Assembly (NCBI GenBank): GCA_001792305.1
Contig: MGGH01000025.1
Coordinates: 1 to 37,518, forward strand
Reading direction: 5' to 3'
From: Candidatus Woesebacteria bacterium RIFCSPHIGHO2_01_FULL_39_23
Lineage (GTDB): Bacteria; Patescibacteriota; Microgenomatia; UBA8517
DNA length: 37,518 nt
Part shown: piece after piece, positions 17,467 through 25,216 of the stretch
How the letters are laid out: every line of letters starts with the position of its first letter
Position numbering within the stretch: position 1 is the stretch's first letter
The notes under the pieces: generated by a model
Told to the model about the DNA's origin: nothing
The model's database searches: none
The model's input: the letters and a program-made list of their open reading frames with translations, nothing else
Program-made: the position numbers and the translations under genes

Positions 17467-17985
17467 ATGGGAGTAATTGAGGATTCAATTTTTGCAAACT
17501 ACAAAAAAGCATTGGAGGAAGGAAACTTTGATCAGGCTAGAAAAGCCGTGAGTTTAATTCAGGAACTAAAAAAAAGAATAGAGTCTGGTGAATTTTTAGA
17601 TTACTCCATAGACTGGAGCCCTGGTCCTACCAGGCGCTACGAGTCTTTCAACCCTTTTCCCTACAGATATTATCCAGATCAGGGGATAGTAGTATTTGGA
17701 AACTCTGCCATTAGACTTACGCCAACCGAAAACCAATTATTTGGTCTTTTTTCCGAAAACGAATCCAGTGGCAATATAATCAAAGTAATCAGTAAAAAAG
17801 CGATAATGAAATGTCTATGGGAAAATAAGACTGTTACACAAAGTGCTCTTCGTATTGCAATTCTTCGGCTTCGGGAAAAAATCGAGCAGGATTATAAAAA
17901 CCCTAAAGTTGTTATTAAATCCTACGCTAGAGGTTATATTTTTCTAGGCAAAAGAGAACCAGATGAGTCTCAAAATATAGAGTAA
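17467..17985 (+). CDS. Winged-helix DNA-binding protein (OmpR/PhoB-type C-terminal domain, no receiver domain)
   Basis: C-terminal IRLTPTENQLFGLF..VTQSALRIAILRLREKIEQDYKNPKVVIKSYARGYIF matches Trans_reg_C pattern. Confidence 0.75.
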   Translation: MGVIEDSIFANYKKALEEGNFDQARKAVSLIQELKKRIESGEFLDYSIDWSPGPTRRYESFNPFPYRYYPDQGIVVFGNSAIRLTPTENQLFGLFSENESSGNIIKVISKKAIMKCLWENKTVTQSALRIAILRLREKIEQDYKNPKVVIKSYARGYIFLGKREPDESQNIE

Positions 17986-18551
17986 TTATTTTGATCATTT
18001 ACAGGTTAACTAACTGTAACAATATTGTTTGGACCCATAATAATACTGTTTGTTAAACGGGTGGTTTATTCTTATCAGTACCTTTTTCATAGTCAAATTG
18101 ATAACAATTTTTAATCTAATCTATGGGGAAAATATTCCAAATAATAGTAACCTATCACTTTATAAGTGAAAATGTCTCAAATGAAAAAATCCAAGTGACT
18201 TATTGAAAAACTACCGAAAAACAATTTTTGCTTTGTTAGCAATCCTATAACCCGATTGCTATTTTAGCTAGTCCGGTTTTTTTCCCAAAAAATTGTCATA
18301 TTTAATAAATTATAAGAATATGTACTTTTTCTTTAAAAACAAGTACTCTAAGATAATTTATATCCTTATTATCGGAACAATTATTTTGTGTAACTAATTT
18401 TTATTCTATTATTAACAACGTATTATAGGCTTTCTAATAGATATTTATGGAATTTGTTATTTTAACAATTTCACAAACTTTATTTTACTCGATCAATAAA
18501 TTTATTTACCAATATCGTAAAAATAACTTATTACAAAAAAGTTACTTTGTT

Positions 18552-18658
18552 CAAAAACCAAAAGAAAACCTAAAGTCATGCTTGACTTTTACAGGTCGTT
18601 CGATAAAATTGGCCTAAACTGATCTCTGCTCCAAATCAGATAAAAATGTCACGATTTG
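18552..18658 (-). ncRNA. Candidate small RNA downstream of element copy B promoter
   Basis: Minus-strand TTTTTGGTATAAAA at 18664-18676 followed ~70-90 nt later by hairpin AAAGTCA-AGCA-TGACTTT (18572-18589) and T-rich AGGTTTTCTTTTGGTTTTT; no ORF. Confidence 0.3.
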
Positions 18659-18660
18659 AT

Positions 18661-18760
18661 TGCTTTTATACCAAAAATACTTTGATCTGCCTTAGAAATA
18701 GCATTTTGGGGATCATAATCTCTCACGAGAGTGCAAACTCGAGTAAGAGGAGTATATGTG
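18661..18760 (-). repeat. Copy B of intergenic hairpin/promoter element
   Basis: Reverse complement CACATATACTCCTCTTACTCGAGTTTGCACTCTCGTGAGAGATTATGATCCCCAAAATGC...AAAGTATTTTTGGTATAAAA. Confidence 0.8.
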
Positions 18761-18817
18761 TCAAAGGTGACTCCGTTTGATTTGTAAGTACAAAACAAGG
18801 AGGTGAACAATAAACGA

Positions 18818-19447
18818 ATGGACATCAAATCTCTTTTAAAAATAATCAAGGAAAACGAATCACGCCTAAGCACGGTTCTTGGAATTGTAGTGATACTGAT
18901 TTTTGGGATTGTCGCAATTAACTACTTTAGAAATATGAACAAACCTGAAGAACTCACTATTCCAGCCGAAACAACCCAAATGGAAGGACTTCCTACCACC
19001 CATACTGTGAAAAGCGGTGAAAACCTTTGGAAAATCGCAGAAGAGTATTACAAATCAGGTTATAATTGGGTTGATATAGCTGAAGCAAACGAAATTCCTT
19101 TTCCGGGTAATATTGAAGAGGGACAAGAACTTACAATCCCAGCAGTCGAGGCCAAAAAGGTTACTGTTGTAGAAAGTCCCTCAATTGTTACCGAGACACC
19201 TGAACCAACAGTTCAAGCTACGCCAACTCAAAGCCCGCAACCTACCCAATCGCCCGAAAGTTTAACTGAGGAGGAAAAAGCATTAGCTACGATAGATAGT
19301 TACACTGTTGTACGAGGAGATAACCTTTGGGAAATCGCAAATAAAGTTTATGCGGACCCCTACAAGTGGGTGGAAATAGCGCGTGCAAATAAATTGGTTA
19401 ATCCTGACTTAATCCACGCCGGCAATGTCTTTGTAATACCCCGCTAG
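18818..19447 (+). CDS. Membrane-anchored protein with two LysM domains
   Basis: TM segment then HTVKSGENLWKIAEEYYKSGYNWVDIAEANEI and YTVVRGDNLWEIANKVYADPYKWVEIARANKL; AAGGAGGTGAAC Shine-Dalgarno favours ATG 18818 over track start 18803. Confidence 0.9.
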   Translation: MDIKSLLKIIKENESRLSTVLGIVVILIFGIVAINYFRNMNKPEELTIPAETTQMEGLPTTHTVKSGENLWKIAEEYYKSGYNWVDIAEANEIPFPGNIEEGQELTIPAVEAKKVTVVESPSIVTETPEPTVQATPTQSPQPTQSPESLTEEEKALATIDSYTVVRGDNLWEIANKVYADPYKWVEIARANKLVNPDLIHAGNVFVIPR

Positions 19448-19482
19448 CTAAAAATTTGATATAGTAAAATTATCACTTATTA

Positions 19483-19553
19483 GCGGGATTAGTACAGTGG
19501 TAGTATGCATCCTTCCCAAGGATGAGACGCCAGTTCAATTCTGGTATCCCGCT
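19483..19553 (+). tRNA. tRNA-Gly (CCC)
   Basis: GCGGGAT/ATCCCGC acceptor, CATCC-TTCCCAA-GGATG anticodon arm, TTCAATT T-loop. Confidence 0.9.
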
Positions 19554-19600
19554 CTTAGGCTATTGACTAATAAGCCAGAGTAAGTCATATAATTAATTTA

Positions 19601-20092
19601 ATGGCAATAAAGAAAAAGTCCTCTCATTATTTCGAAGACAATTTAATCAGTAGCAAAAATATTCTTATGTTACTTGGAGTACTATTTTTAAGCCTGTTTT
19701 TACTTATATTTACTCGATCAATCAGAAACACTTCTAGGATAGAGTCTACGCAAAACATAATACCTCCGGAAGTCCAAATTCGGTTAACTGAGATAAATAA
19801 ATCAAATGAGGAAGGTTTTGTAACTCTTACTCAAGAATTTGGTAAAAAGGTAAAAGTTGTAATTGAGCTTGAAAATACACCTAGAAATATTCGTCAGCCA
19901 GCCCATATTCATAAAGGAAGTTGTATAGACCTTGGCAACGTTCTATTCTCCTTGAATGATGTGGTTAATGGCAAATCAGAAACTACAATTGTAACTTCTA
20001 TGGCAGAGTTATCACAAATGTTGCCTTTAGCCGTAAACGTACACAAATCAACCAGTCAAGCCTCTCTCTTCGTCTCCTGCGGGAATCTTTAA
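19601..20092 (+). CDS. Membrane-anchored protein, possibly CHRD-like extracellular domain
   Basis: N-terminal TM; IRLTEINKSNEEGFVTLTQ..PAHIHKGSCIDLGNVLFSLNDVVNGKSETTI. Confidence 0.5.
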   Translation: MAIKKKSSHYFEDNLISSKNILMLLGVLFLSLFLLIFTRSIRNTSRIESTQNIIPPEVQIRLTEINKSNEEGFVTLTQEFGKKVKVVIELENTPRNIRQPAHIHKGSCIDLGNVLFSLNDVVNGKSETTIVTSMAELSQMLPLAVNVHKSTSQASLFVSCGNL

Positions 20093-20188
20093 ACATATAA
20101 TAACTATGTCTTGTTAAGTTAAAACACCAATCTTCCCCCTCACTATAAACAGCCATAAATAATCTTGACAGGAGTTTAACACAAGGAC

Positions 20189-20752
20189 TTATTTAAGAGA
20201 GTTCCAATCTTTTCTTTGGGAGGGATAAATGCTTCTACTTAATAGATAACTGAACCTTAAAGCCCTGCCTACTTTTGAAGTCGAATAGGATTTTAAAAAA
20301 TATGGAGATACAAAAACTTTTACCCCCGCCTTTTTTGCGTCCTTCTTCTTCTTTGTCAATACCGGGTCAAACGGAGAAACACCATAGTAAGTAGGTTTGA
20401 TTTCTGAGAGAATTTTTTGATTACACGGCCCTTTGAAAACAAATACATAATCCACAATCGAAAGTACAGCGAGCATTTGCGCCCTCTCCGTTTCATCAAA
20501 ATATGGCATATCTTCACCTTTTATACGCTTTGAAGTTTCATTGTCATCAACTCCCACCATAAGTACGTCGACTTTTTTCTTAATAGAATCAAGGAAAAAA
20601 ACGTGGCCTAAGTGTAAAACATCAAAAACTCCCGTGGCAAAACCGATTTTTTTATTTCTGCCAAGTCTCGCACTTAACTTGAAAGCTTTGCTATAAGACA
20701 CAACTTTGTCTTTAAACCTACTTTTTGCCATTGGGCAATTATAACAAATCAC
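20189..20752 (-). CDS. Cytidylyltransferase-like nucleotidyltransferase
   Basis: KIGFATGVFDVLHLGHVFFLDSIKKKVDVLMVGVDDNE (HxGH); true start may be the internal ATG (MAKSRFKDK). Confidence 0.82.
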   Translation of the reverse strand: MICYNCPMAKSRFKDKVVSYSKAFKLSARLGRNKKIGFATGVFDVLHLGHVFFLDSIKKKVDVLMVGVDDNETSKRIKGEDMPYFDETERAQMLAVLSIVDYVFVFKGPCNQKILSEIKPTYYGVSPFDPVLTKKKKDAKKAGVKVFVSPYFLKSYSTSKVGRALRFSYLLSRSIYPSQRKDWNSLK

Positions 20753-20928
20753 TTTTCTAGCTGCTTTTTAAGCATCTTGTAGACCTCTTTTTTAGTATCC
20801 TCCACAGTCATGTTCCACGCTTTTGCCATGTGATCGAAATCACTTTCAACCAAGCTACCACCTCCTTTTCGCAGAGGCCCTTTGCCCATATCATCGTCAG
20901 AAACTTGGCACCCACAGTTATAACACAT
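20749..20928 (-). CDS. Small Cys-motif protein (59 aa), not in ORF track
   Basis: MCYNCGCQVSDDDMGKGPLRKGGGSLVESDFDHMAKAWNMTVEDTKKEVYKMLKKQLEK*; GAGGAGGTGAC ribosome-binding site upstream; overlaps next gene. Confidence 0.75.
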   Translation of the reverse strand: MCYNCGCQVSDDDMGKGPLRKGGGSLVESDFDHMAKAWNMTVEDTKKEVYKMLKKQLEK

Positions 20929-21002
20929 ATTCCGTCGTCACCTCCTCAAACACAAAATTCAAATCTTAAAAGTTAAAATTTGTATGTTAATATAATAATA
21001 CA

Positions 21003-21734
21003 ATGAGACTAGTTTTGGTCGATAAAAAGACTGAGGCTGAGGGAACAAAGTCTTTCTTTTTCGAACCAGAAGAGATTGTCAGCTATTTACCTGGACAATA
21101 CTTCTACTTTACTCTTCCAAAGCTAAAATTTCCGGATGAGAGAGGGGATACTAGGCATTTCACTCTTTCTTCATCGCCTACGGAGGGGAAAACTTTGAGG
21201 ATAACCACTCGAGTGCGAGAAGAATCAGGGTTTAAAAAAACTTTAGACGAGCTTCCGTTCGGCAGTAACCTCGAAGGAAGAGGCCCAAATGGAACGTTTT
21301 GTATCCCTTCCTCAGGCCTGCTTGCCGGCAGGCAGGTTTTTATTGCAGGCGGAATTGGGATCACCCCTTTTAGAAGTATTATTAAATTTAGTGCGGACAA
21401 AAATTATAAAACTCCAATACATCTTATCTACAGTAACTCCACACCTGAACAAATAACCTTTAGAAAAGAGCTTGAAGAACTTGCCCAAAATCACAAAAAT
21501 ATAAAAGTATTTATGACTGTATCAAAACCTGAAGAAGGTCGAGAACTGTGGACAGGTTTAATTGGGAGAGTTGACGAAAAAATGATCAAATCACTAATCA
21601 CCGATCACCAGTCACCAACCATAACTTGGTGGCTCTGTGGCCCTCCGCCGATGGTAGAAGCTACTGAAAAAATTTTAGAAAGCCTCAAGATAACTTCCGA
21701 TCAAATTCGAATCGAAAAGTTTACAGGTTACTAA
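21003..21734 (+). CDS. Ferredoxin-NADP reductase-like FAD/NAD(P)-binding oxidoreductase
   Basis: PGQYFYFTLPK, RHFTLSSSPTEG, FIAGGIGITPFRSII, WWLCGPPPMVEATEKIL. Confidence 0.88.
   Translation: MRLVLVDKKTEAEGTKSFFFEPEEIVSYLPGQYFYFTLPKLKFPDERGDTRHFTLSSSPTEGKTLRITTRVREESGFKKTLDELPFGSNLEGRGPNGTFCIPSSGLLAGRQVFIAGGIGITPFRSIIKFSADKNYKTPIHLIYSNSTPEQITFRKELEELAQNHKNIKVFMTVSKPEEGRELWTGLIGRVDEKMIKSLITDHQSPTITWWLCGPPPMVEATEKILESLKITSDQIRIEKFTGY
21317..21336. repeat. GC-rich palindromic repeat CCTGCTTGCCGGCAGGCAGG within the FNR-like CDS
   Basis: Near-perfect palindrome; related CCTGCCTACCGGCAGG at 17385-17400. Confidence 0.65.
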
Positions 21735-21772
21735 CTTTAGTAATCCAGTAAATATTGTATAATAAGCACGTT

Positions 21773-21845
21773 GCCAGGGTAGCTTAGCTGGTAGAGCAAG
21801 GCTTTCGTAAAGCCGAGGTCGTGGGTTCAAATCCCACCCCTGGCT
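21773..21845 (+). tRNA. tRNA-Thr (CGT)
   Basis: GCCAGGG/CCCTGGC acceptor, anticodon loop TTCGTAA, T-arm GTGGGTTCAAATCCCAC. Confidence 0.88.
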
Positions 21846-21854
21846 CAAAGTAGT

Positions 21855-22571
21855 ATGAAAAAAAGATACTCGAGATTATCAAAACTTGAAGAGAAAAGGG
21901 ACAACAGACACGCTCTCGTGTTGATAGGAACATCAATCTTAATAATTGTATTTCTTGCCACTTTCGGATTTCCATTAGTTACCCGAGTTTCAGAAATACT
22001 CATTAGTTTAAATAAAAGCTCTGCTTCAATTGATATTAACGACCAAACTCCCCCCCCTCCTCCAAGAATAAACACAATCGTGGAATACACAAATCAAAAA
22101 GACGTCGAAATTTCAGGGGTAACAGAACCCGGAGCTTTAGTAAATATCTATTTTAATGAAGCTAAAAGGGAGCTCTTGGCGGGTTCAAGCGGGAGCTTCA
22201 CAGCTAATTTTATTTTAGTCGATGGAGAAAATAAAGTTTATGCAAAAGCTATTGACAACAACGGCAATACAAGCGAGGCAACTAACACTATGGTTATTCA
22301 TTTAGATAACGAGCCCCCAGAACTTGAAATACAGGAGCCACTGGAAAATACAACATTTTACGGGAACAAACAAAGACAGGTTGTAATAAAAGGAAAAACA
22401 GAAACAGACACGAAAATTACAATTAACGACCGTGTTGTAGTAGTCGAAAATACAGGGAATTTTACTTTTTATACTAGCCTTAGCGAGGGAAACAACGAAT
22501 TTAGATTTAAAGCAACTGATAAAGCGGGAAACTTAACCGAGTCCAAACTTAACCTTAACTTCTCTCTTTAA
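21855..22571 (+). CDS. Membrane-anchored protein with tandem bacterial Ig-like domains
   Basis: N-terminal TM; repeats VEISGVTEPGALVNIYFN..GSFTANFILVDGENKVYAKAIDNNGNTS and VVIKGKTETDTKITINDRVV..GNFTFYTSLSEGNNEFRFKATDKAGNLT. Confidence 0.8.
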   Translation: MKKRYSRLSKLEEKRDNRHALVLIGTSILIIVFLATFGFPLVTRVSEILISLNKSSASIDINDQTPPPPPRINTIVEYTNQKDVEISGVTEPGALVNIYFNEAKRELLAGSSGSFTANFILVDGENKVYAKAIDNNGNTSEATNTMVIHLDNEPPELEIQEPLENTTFYGNKQRQVVIKGKTETDTKITINDRVVVVENTGNFTFYTSLSEGNNEFRFKATDKAGNLTESKLNLNFSL

Positions 22572-23232
22572 ACTCTCTAACAATTCGTGCAACCAACAAA
22601 ATTAGTGCAACTGTTATGTAAGTGAAATAAATAAAGCTTGTGGGTTCTAACTTTATATCGGTTCCAACAAAATATGCATGGGCAGAAACTAAAAAGAATG
22701 CTAGGTAATTTAAAACATGTACTCTCCTCCAATTTTTTCTTAATATTATACTTGATCTTAACTTTGCAGCTACAACTCCCGAAGTAATAAGCCAAAAGGA
22801 AATCCTTCCCAATGTATAAAAATACTCCAGTCTTTTACTGCAAAGAACACAGAAATCGGTGAACACATAAAATGGATCGAATTTATTTGTCAGACGGAAA
22901 TTAAGGATAATAAAAAGTAACGGATGCATTATTATAAGCGAATAGGCAAGAGCTCCTTGAATCAAATGAAATTTGAAAATAATACTGCCTAGTTTCCTTC
23001 GTAACTTCGGCATCAAAGAGCCAGTCAGTATTTGAAAAAATAATAAATTGAAAGCCAAAAAACCAGTAAGTCTTTGAAAAAAATTAATCAAAAGGTCTGT
23101 ATCGCTAACTAATTTATTCAAAGGAGCACTATTTACAACAATAGCATAAGTGGAAATTGAAAGTAGCGTAAACCAAATCAATATAAAAGCGGCAAACATA
23201 TAGTAAACGTTTTTGAACAAATTCGAACTCAT
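22555..23232 (-). CDS. Ferric reductase-like transmembrane protein
   Basis: Six-ish hydrophobic segments with FHLIQGALAYSLIIMHPLLF and WRRVHVLNYLAFFLVSAHAYFVG histidine pairs. Confidence 0.75.
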   Translation of the reverse strand: MSSNLFKNVYYMFAAFILIWFTLLSISTYAIVVNSAPLNKLVSDTDLLINFFQRLTGFLAFNLLFFQILTGSLMPKLRRKLGSIIFKFHLIQGALAYSLIIMHPLLFIILNFRLTNKFDPFYVFTDFCVLCSKRLEYFYTLGRISFWLITSGVVAAKLRSSIILRKNWRRVHVLNYLAFFLVSAHAYFVGTDIKLEPTSFIYFTYITVALILLVARIVREFKERS

Positions 23233-23253
23233 TTTAAGTCAATTTGTTAGCTC

Positions 23254-23270
23254 GCCCCGCCCGGCGGGGC
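23254..23270. repeat. GC-rich perfect inverted repeat GCCCCGCC-C-GGCGGGGC
   Basis: Read directly. Confidence 0.85.
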
Positions 23271-23386
23271 TCGCTACTCCAGCGTGACGCCCCCACCCGC
23301 CGCGCTTACGTTACTTTTTGCGCGCGCGATTTGCGATTGCCTCGCGGACGCTTTAATTATAGCGAAAAATTTGAGAGAATAAAAAT

Positions 23387-24328
23387 ATGAAGTACGATAA
23401 CCAAAACACAAAACAATCGGTCATAGACGCATTAAAAAAATATTACCGTATAACTCTCAAATCTATGGACTTTAAGCCTGTAGGCGAAGAAAGTTACTCC
23501 TACTTGGCTATAGACTTCAATGGCAATAAATACTTTGTAAAATATTGCGAAAGAGCAAATGTAACAAAAAATATTGATTTGGTTAATCAATTGCTTGTTC
23601 AGTTGAAAGATTTTAACTTCGTAGTTCCCCCTATCGATGTTCAAGGTAAGACTTCCTTTAGCATTTTAACCGGCAAGATTTATGTATATCCCTATATTGA
23701 TGGAGAAATAGTTACCATTGGTAACGAAAAATTTGATAAAGATCTGGTCGATAAATTACTTGACATTATAGTCAAAATCCATTCTTCAAAAGACAAAATT
23801 ACTGTAAGGCTGTCCGTTGAGGATTTTAATAACGATTTTCTGACAGACTTTGAAAGATTACTTACTTTACAAACAGATAGAGGTGCTAGGTCAAATAGTG
23901 AAGCGGTATCAATTTTGAAATCTAACGAGGCCTTAATTCGTAAGTTGATAAACACGCATACAAAGTTAGGAGAATATTACAAAAAAAATAAACCATATTT
24001 AGTTTTGACTCATGGAGATATAACTGGAAGAAATATTATTTTGTCTGAATATGGTTTAAAGCTTGTGGATTGGGATGGAGCAATGATTTCCCCACCAGAA
24101 AGAGACTTAAACTTTTTATTAGATAATCCTCATTTTTCTGTTGACGAGTATCTTCGAAAAATGGGGATGGATCATTATGATCCAAAATTAAAAGAATATT
24201 ACGGACAACAGTGGGCGTTAGGAAGCATTATCGGTAATTTAGAAAATTTATTGACAATGGAATTAACACTTGAAGACCAAGCAGAATACCTTGATGAAGC
24301 AAAGGAATACTTGGGATATTATCAGTAA
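23387..24328 (+). CDS. Aminoglycoside/choline kinase-like phosphotransferase
   Basis: VLTHGDITGRNIILSEYGLKLVDWDGAMISPPERDLNFLL (APH HGDxxxxN and IDWD motifs). Confidence 0.85.
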   Translation: MKYDNQNTKQSVIDALKKYYRITLKSMDFKPVGEESYSYLAIDFNGNKYFVKYCERANVTKNIDLVNQLLVQLKDFNFVVPPIDVQGKTSFSILTGKIYVYPYIDGEIVTIGNEKFDKDLVDKLLDIIVKIHSSKDKITVRLSVEDFNNDFLTDFERLLTLQTDRGARSNSEAVSILKSNEALIRKLINTHTKLGEYYKKNKPYLVLTHGDITGRNIILSEYGLKLVDWDGAMISPPERDLNFLLDNPHFSVDEYLRKMGMDHYDPKLKEYYGQQWALGSIIGNLENLLTMELTLEDQAEYLDEAKEYLGYYQ

Positions 24329-24472
24329 AAGTTCTTTAAAATTTTTGCGTTTTTCTTCATTCTTTTTCTTAGCGTCGCCTGTCGGCAATCCTCGATTTTC
24401 CCTTTGCAGCGCAGTCTGCGGAGGCGGGCACAGCCAGCGCTGCCCCCAATTCTGCTTCCATTTCCAAAATAG

Positions 24473-24546
24473 TGACCGTTGAAGGATTCGAACCTTCGAC
24501 CTCTTCGATGTGAACGAAGCGCTCTAACCAACTGAGCTAAACGGTC
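24473..24546 (-). tRNA. tRNA-Val (CAC)
   Basis: GACCGTT/AACGGTC acceptor, CTTCG-TTCACAT-CGAAG anticodon arm, T-loop TTCGAAT. Confidence 0.9.
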
Positions 24547-24613
24547 AAGTTTCGGCATTATATTTTAACACCAAATACCATCTAGCGAAAGTTTGTCGTA
24601 GTTAATATAATCT

Positions 24614-25216
24614 TTGTATATGCTAGGCCGACTTGGCGCATTTTTTTTAGATATTTTACAAGTAATCGTATTCGCTGTTGCAATATTCTTATTCGTTTAT
24701 CTTCTTTTATTACAACCCCACAAAATAAAAGGTAGTTCGATGTATCCCAACTTTGAAGATGGCGAGTTTTTACTTACCGACAAAATTACCTATAGATTTA
24801 ATGAGCCCAAAAGAGGCGACGTAGTTGTATTTAAATCCCCCCCCGACGACAGGGACGAATTCATTAAAAGAATAATAGGGCTTCCTGGCGACAAGGTGCT
24901 GATTAGTGGTGGTAAAGTTTATCTTAACGAAAAAGTTTTAGAAGAAAAATATTTAGAGAAAACCGTTTACACCAGCCCAGGAAGATTTTTGGCTGAAAAC
25001 CAGACTTTAGAGGTCCCAACGGATTCGTACCTAGTGCTTGGGGACAATAGGTCATATTCCTCCGACTCCCGAGCTTGGGGTTTTATCGAAAAGAGTAAAA
25101 TTACCGGCCGTGCCTGGCTAGTTTATTGGCCAGTTAAGAAAGCTGGGCTAATAAAATATGAAAATCTCTACGAAGACCCTCGTCAAGCGCCTGTTAGCGC
25201 CTTATATACCTTTTGA
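24614..25216 (+). CDS. lepB: Signal peptidase I
   Basis: N-terminal TM, GSSMYPNFEDGEFLL (catalytic Ser), RGDVVVFKSP, EFIKRIIGLPGD (Lys), LGDNRSYSSDSRAWGFI. Confidence 0.95.
   Translation: MYMLGRLGAFFLDILQVIVFAVAIFLFVYLLLLQPHKIKGSSMYPNFEDGEFLLTDKITYRFNEPKRGDVVVFKSPPDDRDEFIKRIIGLPGDKVLISGGKVYLNEKVLEEKYLEKTVYTSPGRFLAENQTLEVPTDSYLVLGDNRSYSSDSRAWGFIEKSKITGRAWLVYWPVKKAGLIKYENLYEDPRQAPVSALYTF

Noticed and set aside
17064-17468. 134-aa minus-strand ORF (..GGVAQLARALPCHGRGCGFESRRSRK..)
   Set aside because: Translation of the tRNA-Asp gene and antisense of the dcd-like gene; a familiar spurious tRNA-derived ORF.
18649-18873. 74-aa minus-strand ORF covering element B
   Set aside because: Lies over the repeat and the start of the LysM gene; no motif or ribosome-binding site support.
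21784-21975. 63-aa minus-strand ORF (..FEPGVGFEPTTSALRKPCSTS)
   Set aside because: Antisense of tRNA-Thr; spurious.
24322-24558. 78-aa minus-strand ORF (..LAQLVRALRSHRRGRRFES..)
   Set aside because: Overlaps tRNA-Val; tRNA-derived spurious translation.
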